DNA from: Mycobacterium colombiense
Lineage (GTDB): Bacteria; Actinomycetota; Actinomycetes; Mycobacteriales; Mycobacteriaceae
Assembly (NCBI RefSeq): GCF_003284975.1
Contig: NZ_QMEU01000030.1
Coordinates: forward strand, 1-48,712
Length of the DNA: 48,712 nt
Direction: 5' to 3'
Shown: piece by piece, positions 1 through 6,397 of the stretch
Position numbering within the stretch: position 1 is the stretch's first letter
How the letters are laid out: each line of letters starts with the position of its first letter
Made by a program: the position numbers and the translations under genes
The notes under the pieces: model-generated
The model's database searches: none
Seen by the model: only the letters and a program-made list of their open reading frames with translations
What the model was told of the DNA's origin: nothing

Positions 1-500
1 GCGCCGCGCTGGCCGCCTCGGCGAAGAACCGGCACGAGCACCAACTGGTCATCGAGACCATCAGGGCCGCCCTGGAACCGCTGTGCGACGAGCTGTCGAT
101 CGCGGCCGAACCGCAGCTGAGCAGCACCGCCGCGGTCTGGCATCTGTGCACGCCGATCGGTGGCCGGTTGCGTGAAACATCAACGACCGCAATCGATCTG
201 GCGCTGGCTCTGCATCCCACCCCGGCGGTCGGCGGGGTGCCGACCAAGGCCGCGATGCGGCTGATCGCCGAACTTGAGGGCGACCGCGGGTTCTACGCTG
301 GTGCGGTGGGCTGGTGTGATTCCCGCGGCGACGGCCGCTGGGTGGTGTCGCTGCGTTGCGCGCAGCTGTCGGCCGACCGGCGCGTCGCGCTGGCCCGGGC
401 CGGTGGCGGTATCGTCGCCGAGTCCGACCCCGACGACGAAGTCGCCGAGACGACAACGAAATTCGGCACGATCCTGCACGCCCTGGGAGTCGAGCGATGA
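1..500 (+). CDS. entC: Isochorismate synthase, 3' part (cut by window edge)
   Basis: C-terminal 165 residues of a chorismate-binding enzyme; the reading frame is already open at base 3 and stops at 500. Isochorismate synthases of this family convert chorismate to isochorismate for salicylate, and hence mycobactin siderophore, or for menaquinone synthesis. Visible family motifs are the HLCTPI segment, the VGGVPTKAAM segment and the ELEGDRGFYAGAVGW segment, which line the active site in the chorismate-utilising fold. The stop codon overlaps the start of the next gene (ATGA at 497-500), so the two are probably co-translated. Order and sequence fit M. tuberculosis Rv3215. The N-terminal half is outside the window, so isochorismate synthase versus another chorismate-utilising subfamily rests on context. 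Confidence 0.85.
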   Translation, partial: AALAASAKNRHEHQLVIETIRAALEPLCDELSIAAEPQLSSTAAVWHLCTPIGGRLRETSTTAIDLALALHPTPAVGGVPTKAAMRLIAELEGDRGFYAGAVGWCDSRGDGRWVVSLRCAQLSADRRVALARAGGGIVAESDPDDEVAETTTKFGTILHALGVER

Positions 501-979
501 GCCCAGACATCCGGCGCGCGTCGCAGCAGGACGCGGCCGCCATCACCGAAATGATCTACGCGCTGGCCGAATTCGAGCACGCCGTCGATCAGTGCACGGT
601 GACCGAATCACAAATTGCGGCAGCGCTTTTCGGTGACCGCCCAACGGTGTACGGGCACGTGGCCGAGGTGGAAGGCCAGATCGCGGCGATGGCGCTGTGG
701 TTCGTCAACTTCTCCACGTGGGACGGGGTGGCGGGCATCTACCTGGAAGACCTGTTCGTGCGGCCACAGTTCCGCAGGCGCGGGCTGGCCCGCGCCCTGC
801 TGGCCGCGCTGGCCGCCGAATGCGTGCAGCGGGGCTACACGCGGCTGTCCTGGGCGGTGCTGAACTGGAACGCCGACGCCATCACGCTCTACGACGGGAT
901 CGGCGGGCAGCCGCAGAACGAATGGACGACCTACCGGCTGTCCGGGGCGTCGTTGGCGCGACTGGCGGAATCGCCCTGA
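497..979 (+). CDS. GNAT family N-acetyltransferase
   Basis: 160-residue acetyltransferase of the GNAT fold, starting at ATG 497 in a 4-base overlap with the isochorismate synthase stop. The acetyl-CoA binding motif A is visible around residues 87-107 (LEDLFVRPQFRRRGLARALL), followed by the NWNADAITLYDGIGG segment near the C-terminus typical of the diamine acetyltransferase-like subgroup. Substrate cannot be told from sequence. The position next to entC matches M. tuberculosis Rv3216. The 3' end overlaps the convergent membrane-protein gene by 49 bases. An alternative upstream start at 356 would add 47 residues that read as the other frame of entC and is not credible. Confidence 0.85.
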   Translation: MSPDIRRASQQDAAAITEMIYALAEFEHAVDQCTVTESQIAAALFGDRPTVYGHVAEVEGQIAAMALWFVNFSTWDGVAGIYLEDLFVRPQFRRRGLARALLAALAAECVQRGYTRLSWAVLNWNADAITLYDGIGGQPQNEWTTYRLSGASLARLAESP

Positions 980-1362
980 GCGCCGGCGGCCCAGCGCACG
1001 GCCGCGGGGCTGAACAGCAATCCCAGCACGATCAGCGCCGCGCTCCCCGCCGGAATCCCGAAGCCCGGCCGGTGTGATCCGACGGCGAGGTACCAGGCCA
1101 CCGGCAACAGCAGCAGCTGGGTGATCACGGCCAGCCCGCGACCCCAGCGCCTGCCGCGGACAAGCGCGCGCCCCGCGGCGATCACGGCGGCACCGACCAG
1201 GACGAACCAGCCCGCCGTCGCCAGGCCGTTGACCACCTGCTGATCGGCTCCGGCGATCCCGCGAACCACCAACACCACCGCCACGATCAGCGCCGCAACC
1301 CCCTGCAGCACAACGATCAGGCCCGCGCGGCGAACGGCGGTCGGGGTGGCTGGCGGCGTCAC
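931..1362 (-). CDS. Small integral membrane protein (Rv3217c-like)
   Basis: 143-residue protein with about four hydrophobic segments (near residues 12-33, 45-66, 74-94 and 102-119), separated by short basic loops such as RALVRGRRWGRG. No catalytic or transport motif is recognised, so the function is unknown. It lies tail-to-tail with the GNAT gene and overlaps it by 49 bases. The position matches M. tuberculosis Rv3217c, a conserved membrane protein. The start at 1362 gives a short charged N-terminus before the first membrane segment. Confidence 0.7.
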   Translation of the reverse strand: MTPPATPTAVRRAGLIVVLQGVAALIVAVVLVVRGIAGADQQVVNGLATAGWFVLVGAAVIAAGRALVRGRRWGRGLAVITQLLLLPVAWYLAVGSHRPGFGIPAGSAALIVLGLLFSPAAVRWAAGAQGDSASRANDAPDSR

Positions 1363-1408
1363 AGCGTCAGCGTAGTCAGGGCGGCCGCCCGTTCCCCCAC
1401 AGCGGGGC

Positions 1409-1427
1409 CTTAGGCGGCCCGCCTAAG
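1409..1427. repeat. Perfect inverted repeat ahead of the lipid kinase gene
   Basis: CTTAGGCGG at 1409-1417 and CCGCCTAAG at 1419-1427 are exact reverse complements separated by one base. The element ends 10 bases before the ATG at 1438 of the lipid kinase gene. It could be an operator, or a hairpin covering the ribosome-binding region; no clear Shine-Dalgarno lies between it and the ATG. Confidence 0.5.
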
Positions 1428-1437
1428 CTCGTGCTTC

Positions 1438-2403
1438 ATGCGGGCCGTGCTGATCGTCAATCCCACCGCAACTTCCACCACTCCGGCCGCGCGCGATCTG
1501 CTGGCCCACGCGCTCAAGAGCCGCCTGCAGCTCAGCGTCGAGCACACCAACCATCGCGGTCACGGCACCGAACTCGCGCAAAAGGCCGTGGCCGACGGTG
1601 CCGACCTGGTGGTCGTGCACGGCGGCGACGGCACCGTGAGCGGGGTGGTCAACGGCCTGCTGGGCCCGCCCGGGCCGCTACCCAGCGGCCCGGTGCCCGC
1701 GGTCGCCGTGGTTCCCGGCGGGTCGGCCAACGTGCTGGCGCGGTCCCTGGGCATCTCCACGGATCCTGTCGCGGCCACCAACCAGCTGATCCAGCTGCTC
1801 GACGACTACCAGCGGCGCGCGATCTGGCGGCGGATCGGCCTGATCGACTGCGGCGAGCGCTGGGCGGTGTTCAACACCGGCATGGGCGTCGACGCCGAGG
1901 TGGTGGCCGCGGTCGAGGCCGAGCGGAACAAGGGCGGCAAAGTTTCGGCGTGGCGCTACATCCGCGCCGCGGTGCCCGCCGTCTGGGCCTACACCCGCCG
2001 CGAACCGATGCTGACGCTCGAACTTCCCGGCCGCGAACCCATCACCGGGGTGAGCTTCGCCTTCGTGTCGAACTCGAGCCCGTGGACGTTCGCCAACGAA
2101 CGGCCGGTGTGGACCAACCCCGGCTGCAGCTTCGAGTCGGGCCTGGGGGTGTTCGCCCCTACCACCATGAAGCCGATCCCGACCCTGCGAATCGTGCGGC
2201 AGATGTTCGCCAAACGGCCCACATTCAACTTCAAGCACCTCATCACCGAGGACGACCTGCCGAGCGTGCGAGTTACCTCGACCGGCGGCGCCGTCGCGTG
2301 CCAGTTCGACGGCGATTACCTCGGCGCGCGCGAAACCATGACGTTCAAAGCCGTCCCGGACGCGCTGGCGGTGGTCGCCCCTCCGCAACAGAAACGGCAC
2401 TGA
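1438..2403 (+). CDS. Diacylglycerol/lipid kinase family protein (Rv3218-like)
   Basis: 321-residue protein of the DAGK catalytic family (diacylglycerol, sphingosine and related lipid kinases). The nucleotide-binding motif GGDGT is at residues 62-66 (VVVHGGDGTVSGVVNG), followed by a second glycine-rich stretch, VVPGGSANVLARSLG, near residue 100. The C-terminal half has the usual beta-sandwich elements, including QFDGDYLG near residue 290. The family transfers phosphate from ATP to a lipid hydroxyl, but the lipid substrate cannot be deduced. Length is typical. It stands alone between the membrane protein and whiB1 and corresponds in place to M. tuberculosis Rv3218. Confidence 0.85.
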   Translation: MRAVLIVNPTATSTTPAARDLLAHALKSRLQLSVEHTNHRGHGTELAQKAVADGADLVVVHGGDGTVSGVVNGLLGPPGPLPSGPVPAVAVVPGGSANVLARSLGISTDPVAATNQLIQLLDDYQRRAIWRRIGLIDCGERWAVFNTGMGVDAEVVAAVEAERNKGGKVSAWRYIRAAVPAVWAYTRREPMLTLELPGREPITGVSFAFVSNSSPWTFANERPVWTNPGCSFESGLGVFAPTTMKPIPTLRIVRQMFAKRPTFNFKHLITEDDLPSVRVTSTGGAVACQFDGDYLGARETMTFKAVPDALAVVAPPQQKRH

Positions 2404-2508
2404 CCTGCGGTAATGCAACGTAGCGACCCGGATGTGGGGAAAATTACCGGTCAAGTAGCCCGTGCAGTGTAGTACAACGGAGTAAGAGCTTGGCTACGAG
2501 TTGATCAA

Positions 2509-2524
2509 AGTGAGATAGCCCACG
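2509..2524 (+). promoter_or_regulatory. CRP (Rv3676-type) binding site upstream of whiB1
   Basis: AGTGAGATAGCCCACG is a match to the CRP-type consensus (TGTGA-N6-TCACA family) and, as I recall, is identical to the activating Rv3676/CRP site described ahead of M. tuberculosis whiB1. It lies about 16 bases upstream of a TTGACA hexamer at 2540-2545. If the transcription start is about 58 bases downstream, as reported for M. tuberculosis, it falls near 2575. A weaker second half-site (CTCACA at 2531-2536) may be the repressing downstream site. The 2404-2508 stretch before it shows nothing else I can name. Confidence 0.75.
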
Positions 2525-2580
2525 AGCGAACTCACACTATTGACATCTGTTGAGCCTGTGAAACGATCAAAAGGTTGCAT

Positions 2581-2620
2581 GCAGAAATTTACGCAGGAGT
2601 CCGGACTCCTTTTCTTCTGC
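2581..2620 (+). other. Nested hairpin in the whiB1 5' leader
   Basis: The outer arms GCAGAA (2581-2586) and TTCTGC (2615-2620) enclose the perfect 14-base palindrome GGAGTCCGGACTCC (2596-2609), which is followed by TTTTCTTC. In RNA this gives a 5-bp GC-rich stem with a 4-base loop, then a short pyrimidine/U tract. It sits about 65-105 bases ahead of the whiB1 ATG, within the predicted leader. The shape resembles an intrinsic terminator or attenuator, but the stem is short. The leader role is inferred. Confidence 0.5.
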
Positions 2621-2685
2621 ACGCGTTAACAGCCGAAGAAAATGGCCGTGCGCCTTGCTGCGCACTCAGTGAGGAGTAAAGACGT

Positions 2686-2940
2686 ATGGATTGGCGCCAC
2701 AAGGCGGTCTGTCGCGACGAAGACCCGGAGCTGTTCTTCCCGGTAGGGAACAGCGGCCCGGCGCTCGCGCAGATCGCTGACGCGAAACTGGTCTGTAATC
2801 GGTGCCCGGTGACCACAGAGTGCCTCGGTTGGGCCCTGAACACGGGCCAGGACTCGGGCGTCTGGGGCGGCATGAGCGAAGACGAGCGGCGCGCACTGAA
2901 GCGTCGCAACGCCCGGACCAAGGCCCGCAGCGGGGTATAA
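2686..2940 (+). CDS. whiB1: WhiB family iron-sulfur transcriptional regulator WhiB1
   Basis: 84-residue WhiB-family protein. The four [4Fe-4S] cluster cysteines are C9, C37, C40 and C46, with the CxxC at 37-40. The family turn motif GVWGG lies near residues 58-62, followed by a basic C-terminus (RRALKRRNARTKAR) that contacts DNA. WhiB1 is an essential, nitric-oxide-responsive regulator in M. tuberculosis that binds the primary sigma factor. The ATG at 2686 is preceded by GAGGAG at 2671-2676. It has its own promoter region with a CRP-type site, a long structured leader and a strong terminator, so it is probably monocistronic. Identification rests on near-complete sequence similarity to Rv3219 as I recall it. 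Confidence 0.95.
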   Translation: MDWRHKAVCRDEDPELFFPVGNSGPALAQIADAKLVCNRCPVTTECLGWALNTGQDSGVWGGMSEDERRALKRRNARTKARSGV

Positions 2941-2957
2941 CCCAGATAACGCAAACA

Positions 2958-2990
2958 GTGCGGCCTCGACGAAAGTCGGGGCCGCACCTT
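2958..2990 (+). terminator. Intrinsic-type terminator hairpin after whiB1
   Basis: A 13-bp stem (2958-2970 with 2975-2987, one G-U wobble) closes on a GAAA tetraloop and is followed by CTTT. It starts 18 bases after the whiB1 stop and 26 bases before the end of the convergent pdtaS gene, so it may act for both strands. Confidence 0.8.
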
Positions 2991-3012
2991 TGCGTGCGGG
3001 TGCGCCGCGCGC

Positions 3013-4512
3013 CTACAACATCAACCGGGTGCGCCGGCCGATCGGCACCCGCAGCACCACATCGGTGCCACGGGCAGGCGCTTGACGCATGCCCAGGGTG
3101 CCGTCCAGCTCGGCCGACACCAGGGTCCGCACGATCTGCAGCCCCAGGCTGTCGGAGGTCTCCAGGCTGAATCCCTCCGGCAGCCCGCGACCGTCGTCGT
3201 GCACCACCACGTCGAGCCAGCGCGCCGAGCGCTCGGCGCGAATCGTCACCGAGCCCTCCTCGACCGCCGGGTCAAAGGCGTGTTCGATCGCGTTCTGCAC
3301 GAGTTCGGTGATCACCATGATCAGCGCGGTGGCCCGGTCGGAGTCCAGCACGCCCAGGTCGCCGACCCGGTTGATGCGGATCGGTCGGTCCACGGACGCA
3401 ACGTCGTTCATGATCGGCAGGATCCGGTCGATCACCTCGTCGAGGTTGACCTGCTCGTCCACCGACATCGACAGCGCATCGTGCACCAACGCGATCGACG
3501 ACACCCGGCGCACCGACTCGATCAGGGCCTCCCGCCCCTCGGCGTTGACCGTCCGGCGGGCCTGCAGACGCAACAGCGCCGCCACGGTCTGCAGGTTGTT
3601 CTTCACCCGGTGGTGGATTTCCCGGATGGTGGCGTCCTTGGAGATCAGGGCCCGGTCGCGGCGCTTGACCTCGGTGACGTCGCGGATCAGCACCGCCGCG
3701 CCGGCGCTGGCCCCGTCGACCATCAACGGCAGCGTGCGCAGCAGCACGGTGGCTCCACCGGCGTCGACCTCCATGCGCATGCTGCGCCCGCCGGCGACCA
3801 GATCGCGCACGTGCTCGGCCACCTCCTGCGCCTCGAACGGGTCGGAGATCAGCGGGCGGGTGACCTCGATGAGGTTGTGCCCCTCGAGCTCGGTCGTCAG
3901 GCCCATCCGGTGATACGCCGACAGCGCGTTGGGGCTGGCGTATGCGACGACGCCGTGCACGTCGAGGCGGATGAAGCCGTCGCCGGCCCGCGGGGTCGAG
4001 CGCGACATCACCACGTCCCCGACGTCGGGGAACGTCCCCTCGGCGAGCATCTGGACCAGATCGGTCGCACACTCCCGGTAGGCGATCTCCAGCTGACCCG
4101 ACGCACGGTCGGCGGCCAGCGCGGTCTGATGGTGGGTCAGCACCGCCACCACCTTGCCGCCGTAGCGCACCGGCGACGCCTCGACATGGGTGCCGGGCAG
4201 CCACGAATCTTCTTGTCCCGCAGCGCCATTGCGCTTCGCGGTGCCCGACGCGAACGTCTCGGCCACCAGCGCCAGCCGGTCGGAGCCCACGGCGGTGCCC
4301 ACCGCATCCGTCAGTAGCGCCGTGGGTGCGGTGTTCGGCCGGCACTGCGCCACACACACCAGCACGCCGTCGTCGCGCCGCACCCACATCAGGTAGTCGG
4401 CGAAGGAAAGGTCTGCCAGCAGCTGCCACTCACCGACCACGGCGTGCAGATGGTCCACCGCGTTGCCCGGCAGCATGGTGTGTTCGGCGAGCAGATCACC
4501 GAGAGTTGACAT
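3013..4512 (-). CDS. pdtaS: Cytosolic sensor histidine kinase PdtaS
   Basis: 499-residue histidine kinase of the HisKA_2 class. An N-terminal GAF-like domain (about 1-150) and a PAS domain (about 175-290) precede the dimerisation/phosphoacceptor motif HRVKNNLQT, with the acceptor His at 301. The ATPase domain follows, with N-box ELVQNAIEHAF near residue 410 and G-box DDGRGLPEGF near residue 450. There are no membrane segments, so it should be cytosolic. In M. tuberculosis (Rv3220c) PdtaS phosphorylates PdtaR, an RNA-binding ANTAR antiterminator encoded elsewhere, and has been linked to copper, nitric oxide and c-di-GMP sensing. No response regulator gene is adjacent here either. The ATG at 4512 gives a length within two residues of the M. 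tuberculosis protein. Confidence 0.92.
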   Translation of the reverse strand: MSTLGDLLAEHTMLPGNAVDHLHAVVGEWQLLADLSFADYLMWVRRDDGVLVCVAQCRPNTAPTALLTDAVGTAVGSDRLALVAETFASGTAKRNGAAGQEDSWLPGTHVEASPVRYGGKVVAVLTHHQTALAADRASGQLEIAYRECATDLVQMLAEGTFPDVGDVVMSRSTPRAGDGFIRLDVHGVVAYASPNALSAYHRMGLTTELEGHNLIEVTRPLISDPFEAQEVAEHVRDLVAGGRSMRMEVDAGGATVLLRTLPLMVDGASAGAAVLIRDVTEVKRRDRALISKDATIREIHHRVKNNLQTVAALLRLQARRTVNAEGREALIESVRRVSSIALVHDALSMSVDEQVNLDEVIDRILPIMNDVASVDRPIRINRVGDLGVLDSDRATALIMVITELVQNAIEHAFDPAVEEGSVTIRAERSARWLDVVVHDDGRGLPEGFSLETSDSLGLQIVRTLVSAELDGTLGMRQAPARGTDVVLRVPIGRRTRLML

Positions 4513-4562
4513 TGCTTACTCCCCGGGTCGTTCCCCGGCGGCTGATCGAAGGGGCCGGACGG

Positions 4563-4778
4563 CTAGCTGATGACCGCGATGAGGTCGCCCGCCTGGATGA
4601 CGTCGCCCACCGACACGCTGACCTTGCTGACGGTGCCGCCGACCTCGGCGAGGACCGGAATCTCCATCTTCATCGACTCCAGCAGCACCACGACGTCGCC
4701 TTTGCCGATCTGGTCACCCTCGTTGACAACGACTTCGAGCACGCTGGCCACGATCTCGGCGCGCACATCCTCCGCCAT
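4563..4778 (-). CDS. Biotinylated single-domain protein (BCCP-like, TB7.3)
   Basis: 71-residue protein that is a lone biotinyl/lipoyl attachment domain. The biotinylation motif ESMKME places the modified lysine at K37 in the hairpin between the two halves of the domain. It resembles the TB7.3 protein (Rv3221c) of M. tuberculosis, a biotin carrier domain with no attached carboxylase module; its partner enzyme is unclear. The start chosen is ATG 4778 (MAEDV); an in-frame ATG two codons upstream at 4784 is the alternative. The gene lies 51 bases behind pdtaS's start on the same strand, so the two may be co-transcribed in the order TB7.3 after pdtaS. Confidence 0.88.
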   Translation of the reverse strand: MAEDVRAEIVASVLEVVVNEGDQIGKGDVVVLLESMKMEIPVLAEVGGTVSKVSVSVGDVIQAGDLIAVIS

Positions 4779-4990
4779 CTTCACCCCACTCGTCTCGGCC
4801 TTTTGCGCAGGCTGGCTGCTGGTTCATCACGGTTCTCTCGGGCCCATCAGGCTCGGATACATCGAACCACAGGACCGGTCGGGACCGCGGCACACGGCCC
4901 CCGTCAGGCCCCGACGAGGGCGAAGACACTGCACAGGAGGTCTCGTGAGAGAATGGTCGGCAAGCCAACGGGCGCCGGGCGCCTGGTTTG

Positions 4991-5014
4991 ACAAGCAATC
5001 TTGGACAAGCAATC
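4991..5014 (+). repeat. Short tandem repeat just ahead of the bL37 gene
   Basis: ACAAGCAATC occurs at 4991-5000 and again at 5005-5014, a 14-base period (TTTGACAAGCAATC then TTGGACAAGCAATC), ending two bases before the Shine-Dalgarno of the bL37 gene. The two copies begin in TTGACA/TTGGACA-like words, so they may mark a promoter or a protein site. The rest of 4785-4990 shows only GC-rich sequence and an AGGAGG at 4935-4940 with no convincing reading frame. Confidence 0.4.
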
Positions 5015-5030
5015 ACGGAGGTTTTCGATC

Positions 5031-5105
5031 ATGGCCAAACGTGGCCGGAAGAAGCGCGACCGCAAGCACAGCAAGGCCAACCACGGCAAGCGGCCCAACT
5101 CCTAA
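5031..5105 (+). CDS. 50S ribosomal protein bL37
   Basis: 24-codon open reading frame too short for ordinary ORF calling. The product is very basic: it begins MAKRGRKKRDRK, continues HSKANHGKRPNS and ends at TAA 5103-5105. As I recall, this is essentially the sequence of bL37, the small mycobacterial ribosomal protein found in the cryo-EM structure of the M. smegmatis 70S ribosome, where it lies near the peptidyl transferase centre. A strong GGAGGT Shine-Dalgarno sits at 5017-5022, eight bases before the ATG. The gene points toward rshA, with seven bases between the two stop codons. Length and sequence both fit, which makes coding far more likely than chance. Confidence 0.85.
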   Translation: MAKRGRKKRDRKHSKANHGKRPNS

Positions 5106-5112
5106 AGGGACG

Positions 5113-5427
5113 CTACTGCGAACCCCGGATGATCGTGGTGCGGCGGATCTCGAGCCGTAACCGCTCGCGCAATCCCTCGGGCGCCTTCTCGCCCCTGCAC
5201 TTGGTGGCGATCAACGCCTTGATCCGCTCTTCGAGCCCGTAGTGCTTGAAGCAGCCGGGGCACGCCTCGAGGTGCTTGCGTAACTGCTCGCGGGTGTCGG
5301 GGCCGCATTCACCGTCGAGCAGCAGCCAGACTTGGCGGATCACCTCGGCACAGCCGACGCTGCCGTGGGACTCGTCGTTGGGGCAGGCGTCGGGCGAAGC
5401 ACCGCCCTGGCCGGAGAACTCGCTCAT
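5113..5427 (-). CDS. rshA: Anti-sigma factor RshA (ZAS family, SigH antagonist)
   Basis: 104-residue zinc-associated anti-sigma factor. The ZAS motif HxxxCxxC is present as H52-L-E-A-C56-P-G-C59, and H21 and C26 lie in the preceding helix. RshA binds SigH under reducing conditions and releases it on disulfide stress or heat, or after PknB phosphorylation in M. tuberculosis. The ATG at 5427 overlaps the sigH stop (ATGA at 5424-5427), so the antagonist is translationally coupled to its sigma factor. A longer in-frame reading upstream is just the alternative frame of sigH. It corresponds to Rv3221A. Confidence 0.93.
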   Translation of the reverse strand: MSEFSGQGGASPDACPNDESHGSVGCAEVIRQVWLLLDGECGPDTREQLRKHLEACPGCFKHYGLEERIKALIATKCRGEKAPEGLRERLRLEIRRTTIIRGSQ

Positions 5428-6206
5428 GACGACACCTCCTCGTGCGTCTGCTGACCGCGGTTGAAGCCCCGCTCCTTGGCGACGTCGGCCAACAGGCCGC
5501 GCAGCTGCCGTCGGCCGCGGTGCAGCCGTGACATTACCGTTCCAATGGGCGTATCCATGATCTCGGCGATTTCCTTGTAGGGGAAACCTTCGACGTCGGC
5601 GTAATAGACCGCCATCCGGAATTCCTCCGGCAATGCCGCCAGCGCCTCTTTGATCTCCGAGTCCGGCAGCGCCTCGAGGGCCTCGACCTCGGCCGAGCGC
5701 AGCCCGGTCGACGAGTGCTCGGCGTTGGAGGCCAGCTGCCAGTCGGTGATCTCCTCGGTCGGATACTCCGCGGGCTGGCGCTGCTTTTTGCGGTAGCTGT
5801 TGATATAGGTATTGGTCAAGATCCGGTACAGCCACGCCTTGAGATTGGTGCCGGCCCGAAACGAGCGGAAGCCCGCATAGGCCTTCACCATGGTCTCTTG
5901 CAGCAGGTCCTCGGCGTCGGCGGGGTTGCGCGTCATGCGCAGCGCGCCGCCGTACAGCTGGTCGAGCAGGGGAATCGCGTCGCGTTCGAATCGCGCCGTT
6001 AATTCCGCGTCCGTCTCTTCGTGCGCTACGGGCTCGGGAATCTCGGGCCCAGTCACGCCATCGCGGCCATCGTCAGAGTCGGCCATGTCGATAAACCCGG
6101 TCCCTTCTGCGGCGGTGTCACCGGAGGCCGCCGAAGGCGCCACCGGACTCGCAAGGAAGCCAGCCAACAGCTCCTCGCCTAACAGGCTCGTCGCCGTTGA
6201 CACCAC
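5424..6206 (-). CDS. sigH: ECF RNA polymerase sigma factor SigH
   Basis: Extracytoplasmic-function sigma factor that directs thioredoxin, heat-shock and oxidative-stress genes in mycobacteria. Region 2 is seen at [20 protein letters not shown] and FKAW-type [19 protein letters not shown]. Region 4 is at [18 protein letters not shown] followed by the helix-turn-helix [21 protein letters not shown] chose GTG 6206 because GGAGGAG stands four to five bases before it; this gives 260 residues. The conserved family part starts at ATG 6086 (MADSDDG, 220 residues), close to the 216 residues annotated for M. tuberculosis, and its GAAGGGA is spaced rather far away. The extra 40 residues (low complexity) are therefore uncertain. 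The gene is coupled to rshA and apparently autoregulated. Confidence 0.9.
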   Translation of the reverse strand: MVSTATSLLGEELLAGFLASPVAPSAASGDTAAEGTGFIDMADSDDGRDGVTGPEIPEPVAHEETDAELTARFERDAIPLLDQLYGGALRMTRNPADAEDLLQETMVKAYAGFRSFRAGTNLKAWLYRILTNTYINSYRKKQRQPAEYPTEEITDWQLASNAEHSSTGLRSAEVEALEALPDSEIKEALAALPEEFRMAVYYADVEGFPYKEIAEIMDTPIGTVMSRLHRGRRQLRGLLADVAKERGFNRGQQTHEEVSS

Positions 6207-6283
6207 GCTGCTCCTCCCAATCTAAAGGCTGACCCCGACACCGTCCGTCCGGGTCCGCTGCACGCATGTGAGACCGATTGGAT

Positions 6284-6311
6284 CAACAGCGTGCGCGACC
6301 CCGCTATTTCC
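6284..6311 (-). promoter_or_regulatory. Probable SigH-dependent promoter of sigH
   Basis: Read on the minus strand, GGAAAT (6311-6306) is followed after 16 bases by CTGTTG (6289-6284). This resembles the SigH consensus GGAAYA - 16 to 18 bases - SGTT, with an imperfect -35. Transcription would start near 6277, about 70 bases ahead of GTG 6206, and would include that start codon and its Shine-Dalgarno. The match is by eye; autoregulation of sigH is known in M. tuberculosis. Confidence 0.55.
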
Positions 6312-6397
6312 GCAGCGCGATCGGGCCGGGTGACGGTGCCGGCCGACCCGATCGGACCCCGATCCGGCCGATTCGGGCGTGGCGTTAGTGTGACGCC

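Noticed and set aside
4953..4991. 12-residue frame MVGKPTGAGRLV upstream of bL37
   Set aside because: AGGAGG is 12 bases from its ATG but only four from a GTG at 4945 in another frame that does not end, so no leader peptide can be supported.
6318..6354. Inverted repeat CGATCGGG / CCCGATCG between sigH and the SDR as a terminator
   Set aside because: It lies between two divergent genes with no transcript expected to end there and has no U tract; it is noted within the SDR entry only.
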